Assembly: GCF_007860185.1 (NCBI RefSeq)
Contig: NZ_SJPY01000006.1
Coordinates: 186,845-250,844 of the forward strand
DNA length: 64,000 nucleotides
DNA from: Novipirellula aureliae
GTDB taxonomy: Bacteria > Planctomycetota > Planctomycetia > Pirellulales > Pirellulaceae
Reading direction: 5' to 3'
Part shown: one piece after another, positions 17,466 to 27,012 of the stretch
How positions within the stretch are numbered: the stretch's first letter is position 1
Layout: each line of letters begins with the position of its first letter
Translations under genes and position numbers: made by a program
The notes under the pieces: model-generated
The model's input: only the letters and a program-made list of their open reading frames with translations
What the model was told of the DNA's origin: nothing
Databases searched by the model: none

Positions 17466-18826
17466 ACCACCCCATTCGGGTTTGAACACGATAAAACCAT
17501 TGAACGTTGCGGTATCGCAAACATTTACGCCAACGGCGTTAGATTCCAAAGCCCAGGGTCGCCGCCCCGGCGCACCCTGGGTCGCCGGGCCCAACGAACA
17601 CGAAAACCCCAACGGGGTTTGACAACCGCCAGCAGCACACGAATTGTCGAACCCCGTTGGGGTTCATCGTTGCCGGAGGCATCGGCGACCCAGGGTGCGT
17701 TTGCGCGACCCTGGGCTTCGGAATGTAACCGCGTTGCGGTATTTGCACACGTTTACACCAACCCCATTCGGTTATGAACACGATAAAACCATTGAACGTT
17801 GCGGTATCGCAAACGTTTACGCCAACGGCGTTAGATTCCAAAGCCCAGGGTCGCCGCCCCGGCGCACCCTGGGTCGCCGACCCCCACGAACACGAAAAAC
17901 CCCAACGGGGTTTGACAACCCTCAGCAGCACACGAATTGTCGAACCCCGTTGGGGTTCATCGTTGCCGGAGGCATCGGCGACCCAGGGTGCGCTTGCGCG
18001 ACCCTGGGCTTCGGAATGTAACCGCGTTGCGGTATTTGCACACGTTTACGCCAACGACATTCAGGTTTGAACACGATAAATCCATTGAACGTTGCGGTAT
18101 CGCAAACGTTTACGCCAACGGCGTTAGATTCCAAAGCCCAGGGTCGCCGCCCCGGCGCACCCTGGGTTGCCGGCCCCAATGAACACGAAAAACCCCAACG
18201 GGGTTTGACAACCCTCAGCAGCACGCGAATTGTCGAACCCCGTTGGGGTTCATCGTTGCCGGAGGCATCGGCGACCCAGGGTGCGCTTGCGCGACCCTGG
18301 GCTTCGGAATGTAACCGCGTTGCGGTATTTGCACACATTTACACCAACGGCACTCGGATTTGAACACGACAAAACCATTGAACGTTGCGGTATTTGCAAA
18401 CATTTACGCCAACGGCGTTAGATTCCAAAGCCCAGGGTCGCCGCCCCGGCGCACCCTGGGTCGCCGACACCAACGAACACGAAAAACCCCAACGGGGTTT
18501 GACAACCGTCAGCAGCACACGAATTGTCGAACCCCGTTGGGGTTCATGCTTGCCGCGGCATCGGCGACCCAGGGTGCGCTTGCGCGACCCTGGGCTTCGG
18601 AATGTAACCGCGTTGCGGTATTTGCACACATTTACACCAACGGCACTCGGGTTTGAATACGAAAAAAACCATTGAACGTTGCGGTATTTGCACACGTTTA
18701 CACCAACGACATTCGGTTTTGAACACGATAAATCCATTGAACGTTGCGGTATCGCAAACGTTTACGCCAACGGCGTTAGATTCCAAAGCCCAGGGTCGCC
18801 GCCCCGGCGCACCCTGGGTTGCCTTC
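17466..18826. repeat. Array of ~293-bp palindromic repeats (4 full + partial)
   Basis: Full units start at 17497, 17789, 18082 and 18375 (the landmark is ccattgaacgttgcggtat), with periods of 292, 293 and 293 bp. A partial 65-bp unit starts at 18669 and a 93-bp unit at 18734, ending 4 bp before the sulfatase stop. Each unit holds three inverted repeats: gcccagggtcgcc against its complement, aaccccaacggggtttgaca against tgtcgaaccccgttggggtt, and a cccagggtgcgc/gcgcgaccctggg stem. Several frames stay open on both strands. The period is not a multiple of three, so frames shift from unit to unit and they are not protein repeats. The 289 bp before the array (17177-17465) hold nothing I can support. 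Confidence 0.9.
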
Positions 18827-18830
18827 TTCG

Positions 18831-20423
18831 CTACCTTTTCTTCGGAGCGGGTATATTTGCTGGCTGATAGGTCCTTAGTAGCGTCTCCATTTCCTGCACG
18901 ACTTCCGGATATTCGCGGTACAGATTTTCAGTCTGTTTTAGGTCGTTTTCCAAATCGTACAGTTGTGCGGGTGGTGAACTCGGCTTGATCTTTCCATTTG
19001 CAATATCGCTGTTCGTGTATCCCGCATAGGTAATGGCAGCAGGTCCGGCAAAGTTGTGTTGACCTCGTTTGGTTCCGCCAAAGCCGCCGCTTCCTTTGCC
19101 GCTGATATACATCCACTTGCCCTTACGAATCGCGAGGAAGCCGGGTCGACTCGCTGCCAGAACCGAGTGATCACGAATGTTTTTTTGCGGGTCTCCCGTC
19201 AGTGCGGGCAGCACATTCACACTGTCGACCGCTTGTCCGTCGCGAATCTCGACACCCGTCAGTGCGGACATCGTCGCAACCATATCGACATTACAAATCA
19301 ACTGATCCGAAACCGATCCCGCTTCGACCTTGCCAGGCCACTTGGCGATGAACGGGACGCGGTGCCCACCTTCCCATGCACCAAACTTGAATCCAAGCAA
19401 CTCACCATTGAGATGGTGCCCTGCATCCCAAGCATCCTGCCCAGTTACATTAAACATGCCACCGTTGTCGCTTGTAAAAATGACCAGCGTATTATCGGCC
19501 ACGCCTTTCGCTTCGAGTGCCTTCACAATCTCGCCCACGATCCAGTCGAGCTCGTGCACAAAGTCGCCGTAGAGACCGCACTCGCTGGTTCCTTGGAAGC
19601 GGGCCGCCGGTGTGAAGGGATGATGAATATTGGTGGTCGCCAGGTAAAGGAAGAAGGGATCTTCCTTTTGTTGCTTGATCCAATCGACCGCTTTCTCTGT
19701 GAGGTGGGTACCTACGTGATAGTCGTCGTAAAGTGCATGGGCTGCATCGGCGCCACCGATGTCGCCGACATTCATCTTCTCGTGTATCTCTTTGGTCTTC
19801 GCCTTCTGCCCATACACGAAGGGATCACCCGGCAGCAAGCCTACGACGCGGTGGTTTTCGACATAGACAAAAGGTGGGTGGCTATTCACCGTCGGCACGC
19901 CATAGTAATAATCAAAGCCCAGTTCCAGTGGACCGGGCTTTAGGTCGCCGTTCCAATCGGGCGTTTTCTCACCGAAGCCCAAATGCCATTTGCCAACACA
20001 GGCCGTGGCATAACCGGCGTCTTTCATCACGTCGGCCAAGGTCTGCTTTTCCGGATCAACAACCAATCCGCTCTTTAAGAAAACGGGCCGATTCAACCCG
20101 GCTCGGTGCGGATATTCACCCGTCAGCAGCGCATATCGCGACGGCGTGCACACCGCAGACGCTGAATGCGCGTCGGTAAAGCGTCGCCCATCGGCTGCGA
20201 GCTGATCAATATTGGGTGTCTTCAGCTTGGTCGCTCCATAGCAACTGAGATCACCGTAGCCGAGGTCATCAGCAAGAATGAGGACGACGTTGGGCCGATC
20301 CCGAGGCGTTCGGGGCTCCGTCGAAGTTGCTGGTTGAAGCGGTTGCTCGCCAAATGCATCTGTCTGGCAAATTCCGCAAACACAGAACAACGCAAACAGA
20401 ATTGTCTTTTTATATGAGTTCAT
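18831..20423 (-). CDS. Secreted arylsulfatase (CTPSR type)
   Basis: A 530-residue sulfatase with signal peptide about 1-25 (TILFALFCVCGICQTDAFG) and a Pro/Thr-rich linker to residue 42. Metal site NVVLILADDLGYGDLSCYG (D52, D53). Formylglycine site C92 in AVCTPSRYALLTG. Downstream motifs are VGKWHLGFG, IFTSDNGG (second metal site) and GGHRVPFIAKWPGK. It is closely related along its length to the sulfatase at 33768-35345 (shared TTNIHHPFTPA, FQGTSECGLYGDFVHELDWI against GVYGDFVHELDWI, and TQN/TENLYRE endings), so the two are paralogues. Its start overlaps the stop of an upstream sulfatase stub. The repeat array begins 4 bp beyond its stop. Confidence 0.92.
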   Translation of the reverse strand: MNSYKKTILFALFCVCGICQTDAFGEQPLQPATSTEPRTPRDRPNVVLILADDLGYGDLSCYGATKLKTPNIDQLAADGRRFTDAHSASAVCTPSRYALLTGEYPHRAGLNRPVFLKSGLVVDPEKQTLADVMKDAGYATACVGKWHLGFGEKTPDWNGDLKPGPLELGFDYYYGVPTVNSHPPFVYVENHRVVGLLPGDPFVYGQKAKTKEIHEKMNVGDIGGADAAHALYDDYHVGTHLTEKAVDWIKQQKEDPFFLYLATTNIHHPFTPAARFQGTSECGLYGDFVHELDWIVGEIVKALEAKGVADNTLVIFTSDNGGMFNVTGQDAWDAGHHLNGELLGFKFGAWEGGHRVPFIAKWPGKVEAGSVSDQLICNVDMVATMSALTGVEIRDGQAVDSVNVLPALTGDPQKNIRDHSVLAASRPGFLAIRKGKWMYISGKGSGGFGGTKRGQHNFAGPAAITYAGYTNSDIANGKIKPSSPPAQLYDLENDLKQTENLYREYPEVVQEMETLLRTYQPANIPAPKKR

Positions 20424-20746
20424 CGTAGTACTTTCTTTTGGGATTGATTCACTTGTTTGATATCAGGGCGTTTGGGTTCCAGATCAAAGTAACTCGCATT
20501 CGCACCGGTGATGGTCATGCCGTCGGCGACCAAGCTATCGAGATGGGACGCGGGGATTTTTCCCCGCTCCGGGTTAAGAGTTCGAATTTCTCCATAGCCC
20601 ATATCATCTGCATCAATGAGAACGACATTGAGCTTTTCCGGCGCCGCAGCAGCTCCGGTGACCAAGGCTGAAACCAACCCGAAAATGATTAGTAGGGTTC
20701 TGCCGGTACAAAGGCCCTGCATCTGGCCAAGAATACTTACTTTCAA
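20420..20746 (-). pseudogene. Truncated sulfatase (N-terminal stub)
   Basis: A 108-codon frame with a good signal peptide (LLIIFGLVSALVTGAAA) followed by the sulfatase N terminus LNVVLIDADDMGYGEI, then GKIPASHLDSLVADGMTIT. It stops matching where the formylglycine motif should come; the tail FDLEPKRPDIKQVNQ is unrelated. There is no CxPSR and no second metal site, so it cannot be active. The stop overlaps the start of the downstream sulfatase by four bases. Either the stub is a relic whose 3' part was deleted, or it survives as a translational leader for the intact gene. The family (PERGKI...HLD) resembles the relic at 35376-35601. Confidence 0.75.
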
Positions 20747-20821
20747 GGATTTCTTATGTTCGCACCTGGAGTGGATTGATTGTTTTGGTGATCAGTACGG
20801 CGGTAAGATGCCGCCGGGGTG

Positions 20822-22558
20822 TTAGTTCGGCAACCACTCCACCTCCGTGAAGTAGGCTCCACCCGAATCTCCTTTCTCGTCGTACAGATACGTCACGAGC
20901 TGCGTCTTTCCCGCAGGCAACATCATCTCAATAACCACGCCTTTCGTGCCAGGCATGACAACGACTTCTTTCGCTTGACCCGCGATCTCGACGCGACCGC
21001 GGACCGCTTTGACGACTTCGTCGGCTTGCCTGGGGAATTGCCGCAGGGTGATGCGGTAGTTGCCCGCTTGTTTGACATCAACATGCCAAGGCCCTGTTAC
21101 TCGCGGCAGTCTATTGATCGTACCGAAGTTCCACGGTGGATTGCCTCGGGGCATGTACCAATCTTGAGAACACAACTCCGTTGGATTGTCCGTCGCATTT
21201 CCCAAGTCGATGGAAACGGGCGTCATTCGCGGCGAAACGGATTTCCAAAACGGCATGTAGAACTCACGCAACGTCGCCACCACTTCCGGGTGCTCTGCAG
21301 CAACGTCCTTGCGTTGGGCCGGATCGGCATCCATCTCGTAGAGCTCCTTGCCATTGAGCAAACGCCAACGATCTTGCAGCACGCAGGATGTGAGCCACGG
21401 TTTCGGTGTTGTCTTGAAACTCGCGCCGCCTTGAAACTGAACCACCAGATGATCACGGTGGGGTGATGGGTCGGAGCTGGTCAACAGTTTGGCAAACGAG
21501 ATGCCATCGGGACGATGTGAATCCGCCACTGAAACACCACACAGTTCAGCCAGTGTCGGCAAGACATCGATATGCGCTGCCAAGGAATCGACATCGCGCC
21601 CGCCGTTGATCTTTGCCGCAGGCCAATGGATAAAAAAGGGCACGCGATGCCCGCCTTCATAAACGGACGACTTCTTTCCACGCATGCCCGCATTGAATCC
21701 GACGACGGCTTCCGAATCGAGCCCGTTGAATTTCCCTCCGCCCGCCGTCCCGTTGTCCGTCATGTAGATCAGGATCGTGTTGTCGGAGAGTGCAAGCTCG
21801 TCCAATTTTCGGCGCAGTTCGCCAAGGTTATGATCAAAGTTTGCGATCATGCCATAGAAGTTCGCACCGTTACCCCACTTTGCTTTGTCTTGGTACGGAG
21901 CCGCCCACTTGGGATCGACTCGGTAAGGACCATGTGGGGCGTTGGTTGCCAGATACAGAAAGAAGGGTTTTGCTTTGTTCTCTTCGATGAAGCGAATGGA
22001 CTCGCGGAACCAAACGTCGGTGCAATAGCCTTCAAATTTCTCGAACTTTCCGTTTCGCTCGTAAGTGTCATCGAAGTAATCATTGCCCCAGAAATCCGAC
22101 GCCTGCCCGACACCCCCGCAACGATGCCAGAGGACATCTTGAAACCCGCGATCCTGTGGACGATGTGGAGCGTTGTCGCCCAGATGCCACTTGCCAACCA
22201 TTCCTGTGACATAGCCCGCATCGGCAAACACGTTTGCAATCGTTCGCTCATCGGTGTGCATCAACGTACGCCCACTGCTGGTCCGATAGGCACCCGTCCG
22301 CGCCGGATACCGCCCGGTCATCAACGCAGCTCGTGTCGGCGTACAGAAAGGGCTGACGTGAAAGTCGGTCATCCGAACCGAGTCGCGATAAAGTTGGTCA
22401 ATATTCGGCGTTTCCAAGATGGGGTTGCCGTGACAGCTCATGTCGCCATAGCCTTGGTCGTCGGTCATCACCACGATCACATTGGGGCGGTCGGCGGCCG
22501 ACGCCACTGACGCGGCGGCCAGCCCAACGCAAGCGATAAATAGAGTTATGTTTTTCAT
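20822..22558 (-). CDS. Secreted sulfatase (CTPTR type) with C-terminal domain
   Basis: A 578-residue sulfatase. I place the start at ATG 22558, which begins a clear signal peptide (MKNITLFIACVGLAAASVASA). The frame stays open to 23053, but that part encodes a transposase relic. Metal site NVIVVMTDDQGYGDMSCHG. Formylglycine signature with Thr, C72 in FCTPTRAALMTGRYPA. Other core motifs are GMVGKWHLGD and YMTDNGTAGGG. After the catalytic core (to about 470) there is a beta-rich C-terminal domain (GPWHVDVKQAGNYRITLRQF, MLPAGKTQLVTYLYDEKG), possibly glycan-binding. Its closest relative in the window is 37652-39133. It lies 75 bp upstream of the sulfatase stub. Confidence 0.92.
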   Translation of the reverse strand: MKNITLFIACVGLAAASVASAADRPNVIVVMTDDQGYGDMSCHGNPILETPNIDQLYRDSVRMTDFHVSPFCTPTRAALMTGRYPARTGAYRTSSGRTLMHTDERTIANVFADAGYVTGMVGKWHLGDNAPHRPQDRGFQDVLWHRCGGVGQASDFWGNDYFDDTYERNGKFEKFEGYCTDVWFRESIRFIEENKAKPFFLYLATNAPHGPYRVDPKWAAPYQDKAKWGNGANFYGMIANFDHNLGELRRKLDELALSDNTILIYMTDNGTAGGGKFNGLDSEAVVGFNAGMRGKKSSVYEGGHRVPFFIHWPAAKINGGRDVDSLAAHIDVLPTLAELCGVSVADSHRPDGISFAKLLTSSDPSPHRDHLVVQFQGGASFKTTPKPWLTSCVLQDRWRLLNGKELYEMDADPAQRKDVAAEHPEVVATLREFYMPFWKSVSPRMTPVSIDLGNATDNPTELCSQDWYMPRGNPPWNFGTINRLPRVTGPWHVDVKQAGNYRITLRQFPRQADEVVKAVRGRVEIAGQAKEVVVMPGTKGVVIEMMLPAGKTQLVTYLYDEKGDSGGAYFTEVEWLPN

Positions 22559-22663
22559 TGCATTCCTGTTTGTTGGAGTCTTAAGGCTTAACTCTTTGTG
22601 AGGGAATTGATAGAAAGATGAATGGAAAAAAAGATTAGCGAGGACTTGCCTAGAACCATCATA

Positions 22664-23081
22664 CTGTTTCTTTCCACGCTTGATCAAATCGGATGAACGG
22701 TCGGGATGACCAAGACCAAAACGCTTCGACAATTCCGCAAGGGTTACGGAGGTGTAACGACGGCATCGGTAAGCCGCGTCATCGCGACCTCCAACACGAC
22801 AGTGAAATCCACTATAGGACTCCACCGTAACATTGTACTGTTTTGCAGTCGCCACCAAAATATCATCAACGGAAATGGTCGCCGTTCGCTTCGTTCGATG
22901 TCGATGGACCACTTCATCTGTACCCTCCACCAATTGAACCAAGCGTTTGAGGAAATCTTCCAAGCCGTAGCCCCAGGCCTTCCTCAATGAGCCCCTGAGT
23001 GAACCGTTGGTAATGGCGGTCGTCATGAAAAACGGCTTGTCGCCCATCCCCACGTGTCAAAACGTGGTAGATGGCAATGGG
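22664..23081 (-). pseudogene. Broken Y1/REP-associated tyrosine transposase (RAYT)
   Basis: Two pieces in different frames make up a transposase relic. The first (23081 down to about 22983) reads HPIAIYHVLTRGDGRQAVF then DDRHYQRFTQGLIE, the conserved N terminus of Y1 transposases. The second (about 22990 down to 22664) reads GLEDFLKRLVQLVEG, then AAYRCRRYTSVTLAELSKRF and GLGHPDRSSDLIKRGKKQ, the C-terminal helix-turn-helix of RAYT-type proteins. The central part with the HxH metal motif and the catalytic tyrosine is missing, and a frame change joins the pieces. It is therefore an internally deleted, inactive copy. It shares a frame with the downstream sulfatase, which could mislead automatic start calling. 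Confidence 0.75.
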
Positions 23082-23476
23082 ATGATGGCATTGGGATACT
23101 GTAGCCTTGGCAAGCGGGGCATCGTTTATGAACTTCACCAAGGTAACACAATAGAACACCGTCTCCCCAATTGTCGACAGTTCCTTGCCAAATGCAATCC
23201 CGAGTCTCACGCCCATTCATCCCTCATCCTTTTATTGAAAACGCAGAAAAATGTTGCTAAGGCAGAAGAGTGAGGGGCCGTGTTTCTAGGTTGGGGAGTA
23301 AGTCTGGAACGCTGAGCGAAAGAAGACCGGTGGAAGTATTTCGTGTACGATGGTGCTAAAATGGCTGTTCCAAAAGGACCATTCGTTATACTGCGAAGCC
23401 TTTGGATGAGCCGAATGGGACGCGAGGTGTTGCGGCAATTTTGTTGAACAAGCTCACTGGGGTAGGTAGTAAAGAA
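23082..23476. other. Intergenic region upstream of FAD oxidoreductase
   Basis: About 395 bp between the transposase relic and ATG 23477. The minus-strand frame that contains the relic's first piece extends here but has no recognisable protein. The plus frame is open from 23402 but is not protein-like before 23477. I see no repeat or terminator. Confidence 0.4.
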
Positions 23477-25159
23477 ATGAAGTATCAGATTTTTTGTATT
23501 CTGTTATCCGTTCTCGCGGCAGGCCCAAACGGGGCTGCCGAACAAGTTCACGAACATGACGTCGTCGTCTACGGTGGCACCTCGGCTGCGGTCATCGCTG
23601 CCGTTCAGTCTCATCGGATGGGTAAGTCGGTGGTGATTGTTTCTCCCGACAAGCATCTCGGGGGGCTTTCTTCCGGCGGACTTGGATTCACGGATATCGG
23701 CAATCGCTTATCCGTTGGCGGTTTGGCACGCGAGTTCTATGAGAACATTTATCAGCACTACAACAAACCAGAAGCCTGGACGCAAGAAACGCCGGATGCG
23801 TTCCATCAAAAGAAGATTGGTTGGCGAAAGATGTGGGAAGGTGAAGACACCCGATGGGTGTTTGAACCGCACGTCGCCGAAGCGATTTTCGATCAATTCG
23901 TTGAAGACAACAACATCCCACTCTTCCGAGATGAGTGGCTCGATCGCGAACATGGCGTCAAGAAGAACGCAGGAAGCATCGAATCGATCACCACATTGAG
24001 CGGAATGGTCTTCCAAGGAAAAATCTTCATCGATGCTACCTACGAAGGTGACTTGATGGCGGCGGCCGGCGTGAGCTATCACGTGGGACGGGAAGCAAAC
24101 TCGGTCTATGGCGAAAAGTGGAATGGCGTGCAACAGGGAGTGTTTCACCACCAGCACCATTTCGAGGGCCTGAAGATCTCTCCTTACAAAGTGAAGGGAG
24201 ACCCAACGAGCGGTGTGTTGGCTCGAATATCGACGGAAGCACTCCAGCCCAATGGAACGGGGGATCACAAGGTTCAAGCGTACTGCTTTCGGATGTGTTT
24301 GACCAACGACCCCGAAAATCGCATACCCTTTCCGAAGCCCAAGAATTATGCCCCGGAGCAATACGAGTTGTTACTGCGGATCTTTGAGGCAATGGATCCG
24401 ATGTATGTGTTTCAAAAGTTTGATCCGGTCCCCAACAACAAAACGGACACCAACAATCATGGGCCTTTTAGTTTTGACAACCTCGGCATGAACTGGGACT
24501 ACCCAGAGGCCAGTTACGAGCGTCGAAACGAAATCATCGAAGAACACAAGACCTATCAATTGGGGATGCTCTACTTCATCTGCCACGATCCACGCGTTCC
24601 GAAACAACTGCAGCAGGCAATGCAGAAGTGGGGGTTGCCCAAGGATGAATTTGTCGACAACGGCAATTGGTCGCACCAACTGTATGTCCGTGAGGCACGG
24701 CGAATGGTTGGGAAGCATGTGATCACGGAGCATGATTTGTTGGGCGAGCTGAAATCGAAAACCGAGAAGTCGATCGGGATGGGGTCTTATGGGATCGATT
24801 CTCACAACATCCAACGGTTTATCGCAGCGGATGGCTATGTTCAAAACGAAGGCGATGTCGGCGTCCATGTCGGAGATTATCGAATCCCCTACGACGTGAT
24901 CGTTCCCAAAGAGAATGAAGTCAGCAACCTGATCGTCCCCGTGGCAGCGTCTTGTTCTCATGTCGCCTACGGTTCGATTCGGATGGAGCCCGTCTTCATG
25001 ATTTTGGCACAAGGCGCCGGCACGGCCGCCTGTATCGCGATCGATGATCAAACAAGCGTCCAAGCGGTCGACTACGAAAAACTCCGAAAAAGACTGCTGG
25101 CGGACAAACAAATTCTAGAAAAGTCACAACGCTTGCCAGACCCACGAAGGAAAAAATAG
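23477..25159 (+). CDS. Secreted FAD-dependent oxidoreductase
   Basis: A 560-residue protein of the FAD-dependent oxidoreductase family (FAD_oxidored, PF12831 type). I start it at ATG 23477 (AAAGAA upstream), giving a signal peptide MKYQIFCILLSVLAAGPNG. The dinucleotide-binding fold is at 27-57: HDVVVYGGTSAAVIAAVQS, then MGKSVVIVSP, followed by HLGGLSSGGLGFTDIGN. The C-terminal FAD-contact region is VPVAASCSHVAYGSIRMEP and LAQGAGTAACIAI. Relatives are frequent in planctomycete and Bacteroidetes glycan-degradation regions, where they are usually annotated only by fold. The substrate is unknown. It is followed after 208 bp by a same-strand cytoplasmic cupin-like gene. Confidence 0.85.
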   Translation: MKYQIFCILLSVLAAGPNGAAEQVHEHDVVVYGGTSAAVIAAVQSHRMGKSVVIVSPDKHLGGLSSGGLGFTDIGNRLSVGGLAREFYENIYQHYNKPEAWTQETPDAFHQKKIGWRKMWEGEDTRWVFEPHVAEAIFDQFVEDNNIPLFRDEWLDREHGVKKNAGSIESITTLSGMVFQGKIFIDATYEGDLMAAAGVSYHVGREANSVYGEKWNGVQQGVFHHQHHFEGLKISPYKVKGDPTSGVLARISTEALQPNGTGDHKVQAYCFRMCLTNDPENRIPFPKPKNYAPEQYELLLRIFEAMDPMYVFQKFDPVPNNKTDTNNHGPFSFDNLGMNWDYPEASYERRNEIIEEHKTYQLGMLYFICHDPRVPKQLQQAMQKWGLPKDEFVDNGNWSHQLYVREARRMVGKHVITEHDLLGELKSKTEKSIGMGSYGIDSHNIQRFIAADGYVQNEGDVGVHVGDYRIPYDVIVPKENEVSNLIVPVAASCSHVAYGSIRMEPVFMILAQGAGTAACIAIDDQTSVQAVDYEKLRKRLLADKQILEKSQRLPDPRRKK

Positions 25160-25367
25160 GTTGGCACGGTATGCGTTCACTCTTGTCCGCTCCCGTCCGG
25201 CTCCTCTATTTTATACACTTTGTCCCCTTCATGTTCTGCCAGCACCTCGGAGAATTCGGTCCGTAACCCGTCTTGTTGTGTTGCAGCAAATGAAAAATTC
25301 CCGTTATCACTCCAGAACGTTCCTAGGAACCGACCTACTTCTTCAAACTCATTGAGGTGTATCACTC

Positions 25368-26690
25368 ATGGCTTCTACCATTCTCGCAGACAAATTGCAC
25401 GAGTACCCAAAACAAGATGTCATCGACGGAACTGGCGGAGGATCGGCTTCGATCCTTGATGACTGCCTTCACCATCACGACGGGGTTTTGCAACTATTGC
25501 ACCGTTACGCCGGCAGAACATTTTGTACGCCAGGGAAACGCCTTCGCCTTGATGAGCAATCCTACTATCCGGACTACATGAACGGTACGGGGCTGGATGA
25601 AGTCTGGATGTGCTGCACGGTTCCCATCGTGACGGGTGTCGTTGATACACGCACGAAGAAGGCACCGTTTCGCGAAGGTGAATCGCACGTCCTCACTCCG
25701 AATGGGCAAGTCATCTCGCTGCAGGATTTGATCATCGCCAATCCAGAAGCCGTCATGGGTGAGAAGATAACGGCCTTTTCGAAATCGCTGTTCGGTGAGC
25801 CAACTTGGCCGATTGTGTCAAAGAAGTTCGATAATCTGAATCCGATCCCGCACCATCTTCACTGGTCAAAGTGGGAAGTCTATGACATCAATTCGTTCGA
25901 CAATCCTGGAGTCAGTGCGTCGCATTATCACACCACGGCAATGGGGTTGTACCCGTTCGTGACGAAGGACCAGTTTCTTGCCTGCATGAAGCGTTTCGGC
26001 CAGGGCGAGTATAACGGGGTTCGGCATTTGTCGCCGCACGTGATGATGCAACTTGATAACGGCTTCGTAATGCCGAATGGTGTGCTGCATTCGCCGACGG
26101 ACCTTTGCACACACGAACTGCATGTCACAATGGATGAACACTTCTTGGCCGAGGACCTCACGCTTGACGGGCGCATCGGAGCAGCGGATGCGTTTTACGC
26201 TTGCAGGGAAGAGGACTACCCGAAGGACAGGCACGAAGACTGGGAATACCTGGTCGAAAAGTTCGACTTCGAAGCGAATCAGGACCCAGAATTCGTCCTC
26301 AAGAATTCGCGTCCGGCAATCACCGCCGAAGAATTTTCAGGCGACGGCGTCGACGCAAAGTGGATCGTCTACGGTGATTTCCTCGGCGACCAGAAGTGCT
26401 CCATTCTCCGTCTCACCGTGGAGCCTGGCGGCAAGATGAATTTCTGCCCAGAGAGTCCCACGCTGTTCCACACGAATGGTGGAAGCGGCCGTGTTGGAAA
26501 GCTCGAAGTGCGATATCACCAGAATATGGTTCTCGGCGAGATCTATCCCGAGATCGGATTCATCACTCAGGCCGCACTTGCCAATGGCGGTGTGGAAATC
26601 GAGAACACGGGAACGGAATCGCTCGTGTTGACCTTCGACTTCCCGCAGCACGCGCATTCCCGAACCCCTGGTGTTGCCGTTACGAAGTAG
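25368..26690 (+). CDS. Cupin-like cytoplasmic protein, possibly sugar-phosphate isomerase-like
   Basis: A 440-residue protein without a signal peptide, unlike most neighbours. I do not recognise it firmly. Two beta-rich regions look like cupin barrels. The first, near residues 175-265, has metal-type His clusters (HHLHWSKWEVYDIN, SASHYHTTAMGLYPF, PNGVLHSPTDLCTHELHV). The second, near 340-435, reads LRLTVEPGGKMNFCPES and GVEIENTGTESLVLTFDFP. The layout and the LPNGVLHSP-type strand recall type I mannose-6-phosphate isomerases or other bicupins, which would fit intracellular handling of a released sugar. That is inference. Start ATG 25368 has GAGGTG upstream. A strong hairpin with a T-tract follows at 26727. 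Confidence 0.55.
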   Translation: MASTILADKLHEYPKQDVIDGTGGGSASILDDCLHHHDGVLQLLHRYAGRTFCTPGKRLRLDEQSYYPDYMNGTGLDEVWMCCTVPIVTGVVDTRTKKAPFREGESHVLTPNGQVISLQDLIIANPEAVMGEKITAFSKSLFGEPTWPIVSKKFDNLNPIPHHLHWSKWEVYDINSFDNPGVSASHYHTTAMGLYPFVTKDQFLACMKRFGQGEYNGVRHLSPHVMMQLDNGFVMPNGVLHSPTDLCTHELHVTMDEHFLAEDLTLDGRIGAADAFYACREEDYPKDRHEDWEYLVEKFDFEANQDPEFVLKNSRPAITAEEFSGDGVDAKWIVYGDFLGDQKCSILRLTVEPGGKMNFCPESPTLFHTNGGSGRVGKLEVRYHQNMVLGEIYPEIGFITQAALANGGVEIENTGTESLVLTFDFPQHAHSRTPGVAVTK

Positions 26691-26726
26691 TCGCTCGATG
26701 TCGGTAATCCGTTTACACGGCTGCCT

Positions 26727-26780
26727 CATTGGTCATGGATGAGAAAATCTGCTTTTCTGTGACCAATGACAATCATTTTT
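26727..26780 (+). terminator. Rho-independent terminator-like hairpin
   Basis: cattggtca (26727-26735) pairs perfectly with tgaccaatg (26760-26768), with an inner gagaaaa/ttttct arm. A T-run at 26776-26780 follows. It sits 36 bp after the cupin-like gene's stop. The rest of the 322-bp gap to 27013 holds only a small palindrome, catgaattttcatg (26914-26927). Confidence 0.65.
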
Positions 26781-27012
26781 CCCGTCTGCTTTCCTGGCCG
26801 CTGCGAGATCCTGAGTTTAGGAGGGATCGCTTCAGGTCAGGGGTGCTTTCGATTCGGGTGTACTGTGCGTGTAGCTCCGGGCTAATTTCGGTTTGGGCAA
26901 GCAACTTTGGCTGACATGAATTTTCATGCACATCATGCGGGACCGCGTTACTCTAGATGAGACGCGGTTTGCTCAACGAGAACGGTGGCTAGCGGCCAAA
27001 GCGGCCCATCCG

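Noticed and set aside
17644-18737. Several 80-130 codon frames on both strands in the 293-bp array
   Set aside because: They repeat because the DNA repeats. The period is not a multiple of three, frames overlap on both strands and no signal, domain or ribosome-binding site supports translation.
19056-19943. 295-codon plus-strand frame
   Set aside because: It lies wholly antisense to the sulfatase at 18831-20423, and its composition follows the complement of that gene.
21572-22510. 312-codon plus-strand frame
   Set aside because: Antisense to the sulfatase at 20822-22558; no independent protein features.
22559-23053. 165-codon N-terminal extension of the sulfatase
   Set aside because: The extension encodes the C-terminal part of a Y1 transposase relic. 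A signal peptide begins at ATG 22558, so the sulfatase starts there.
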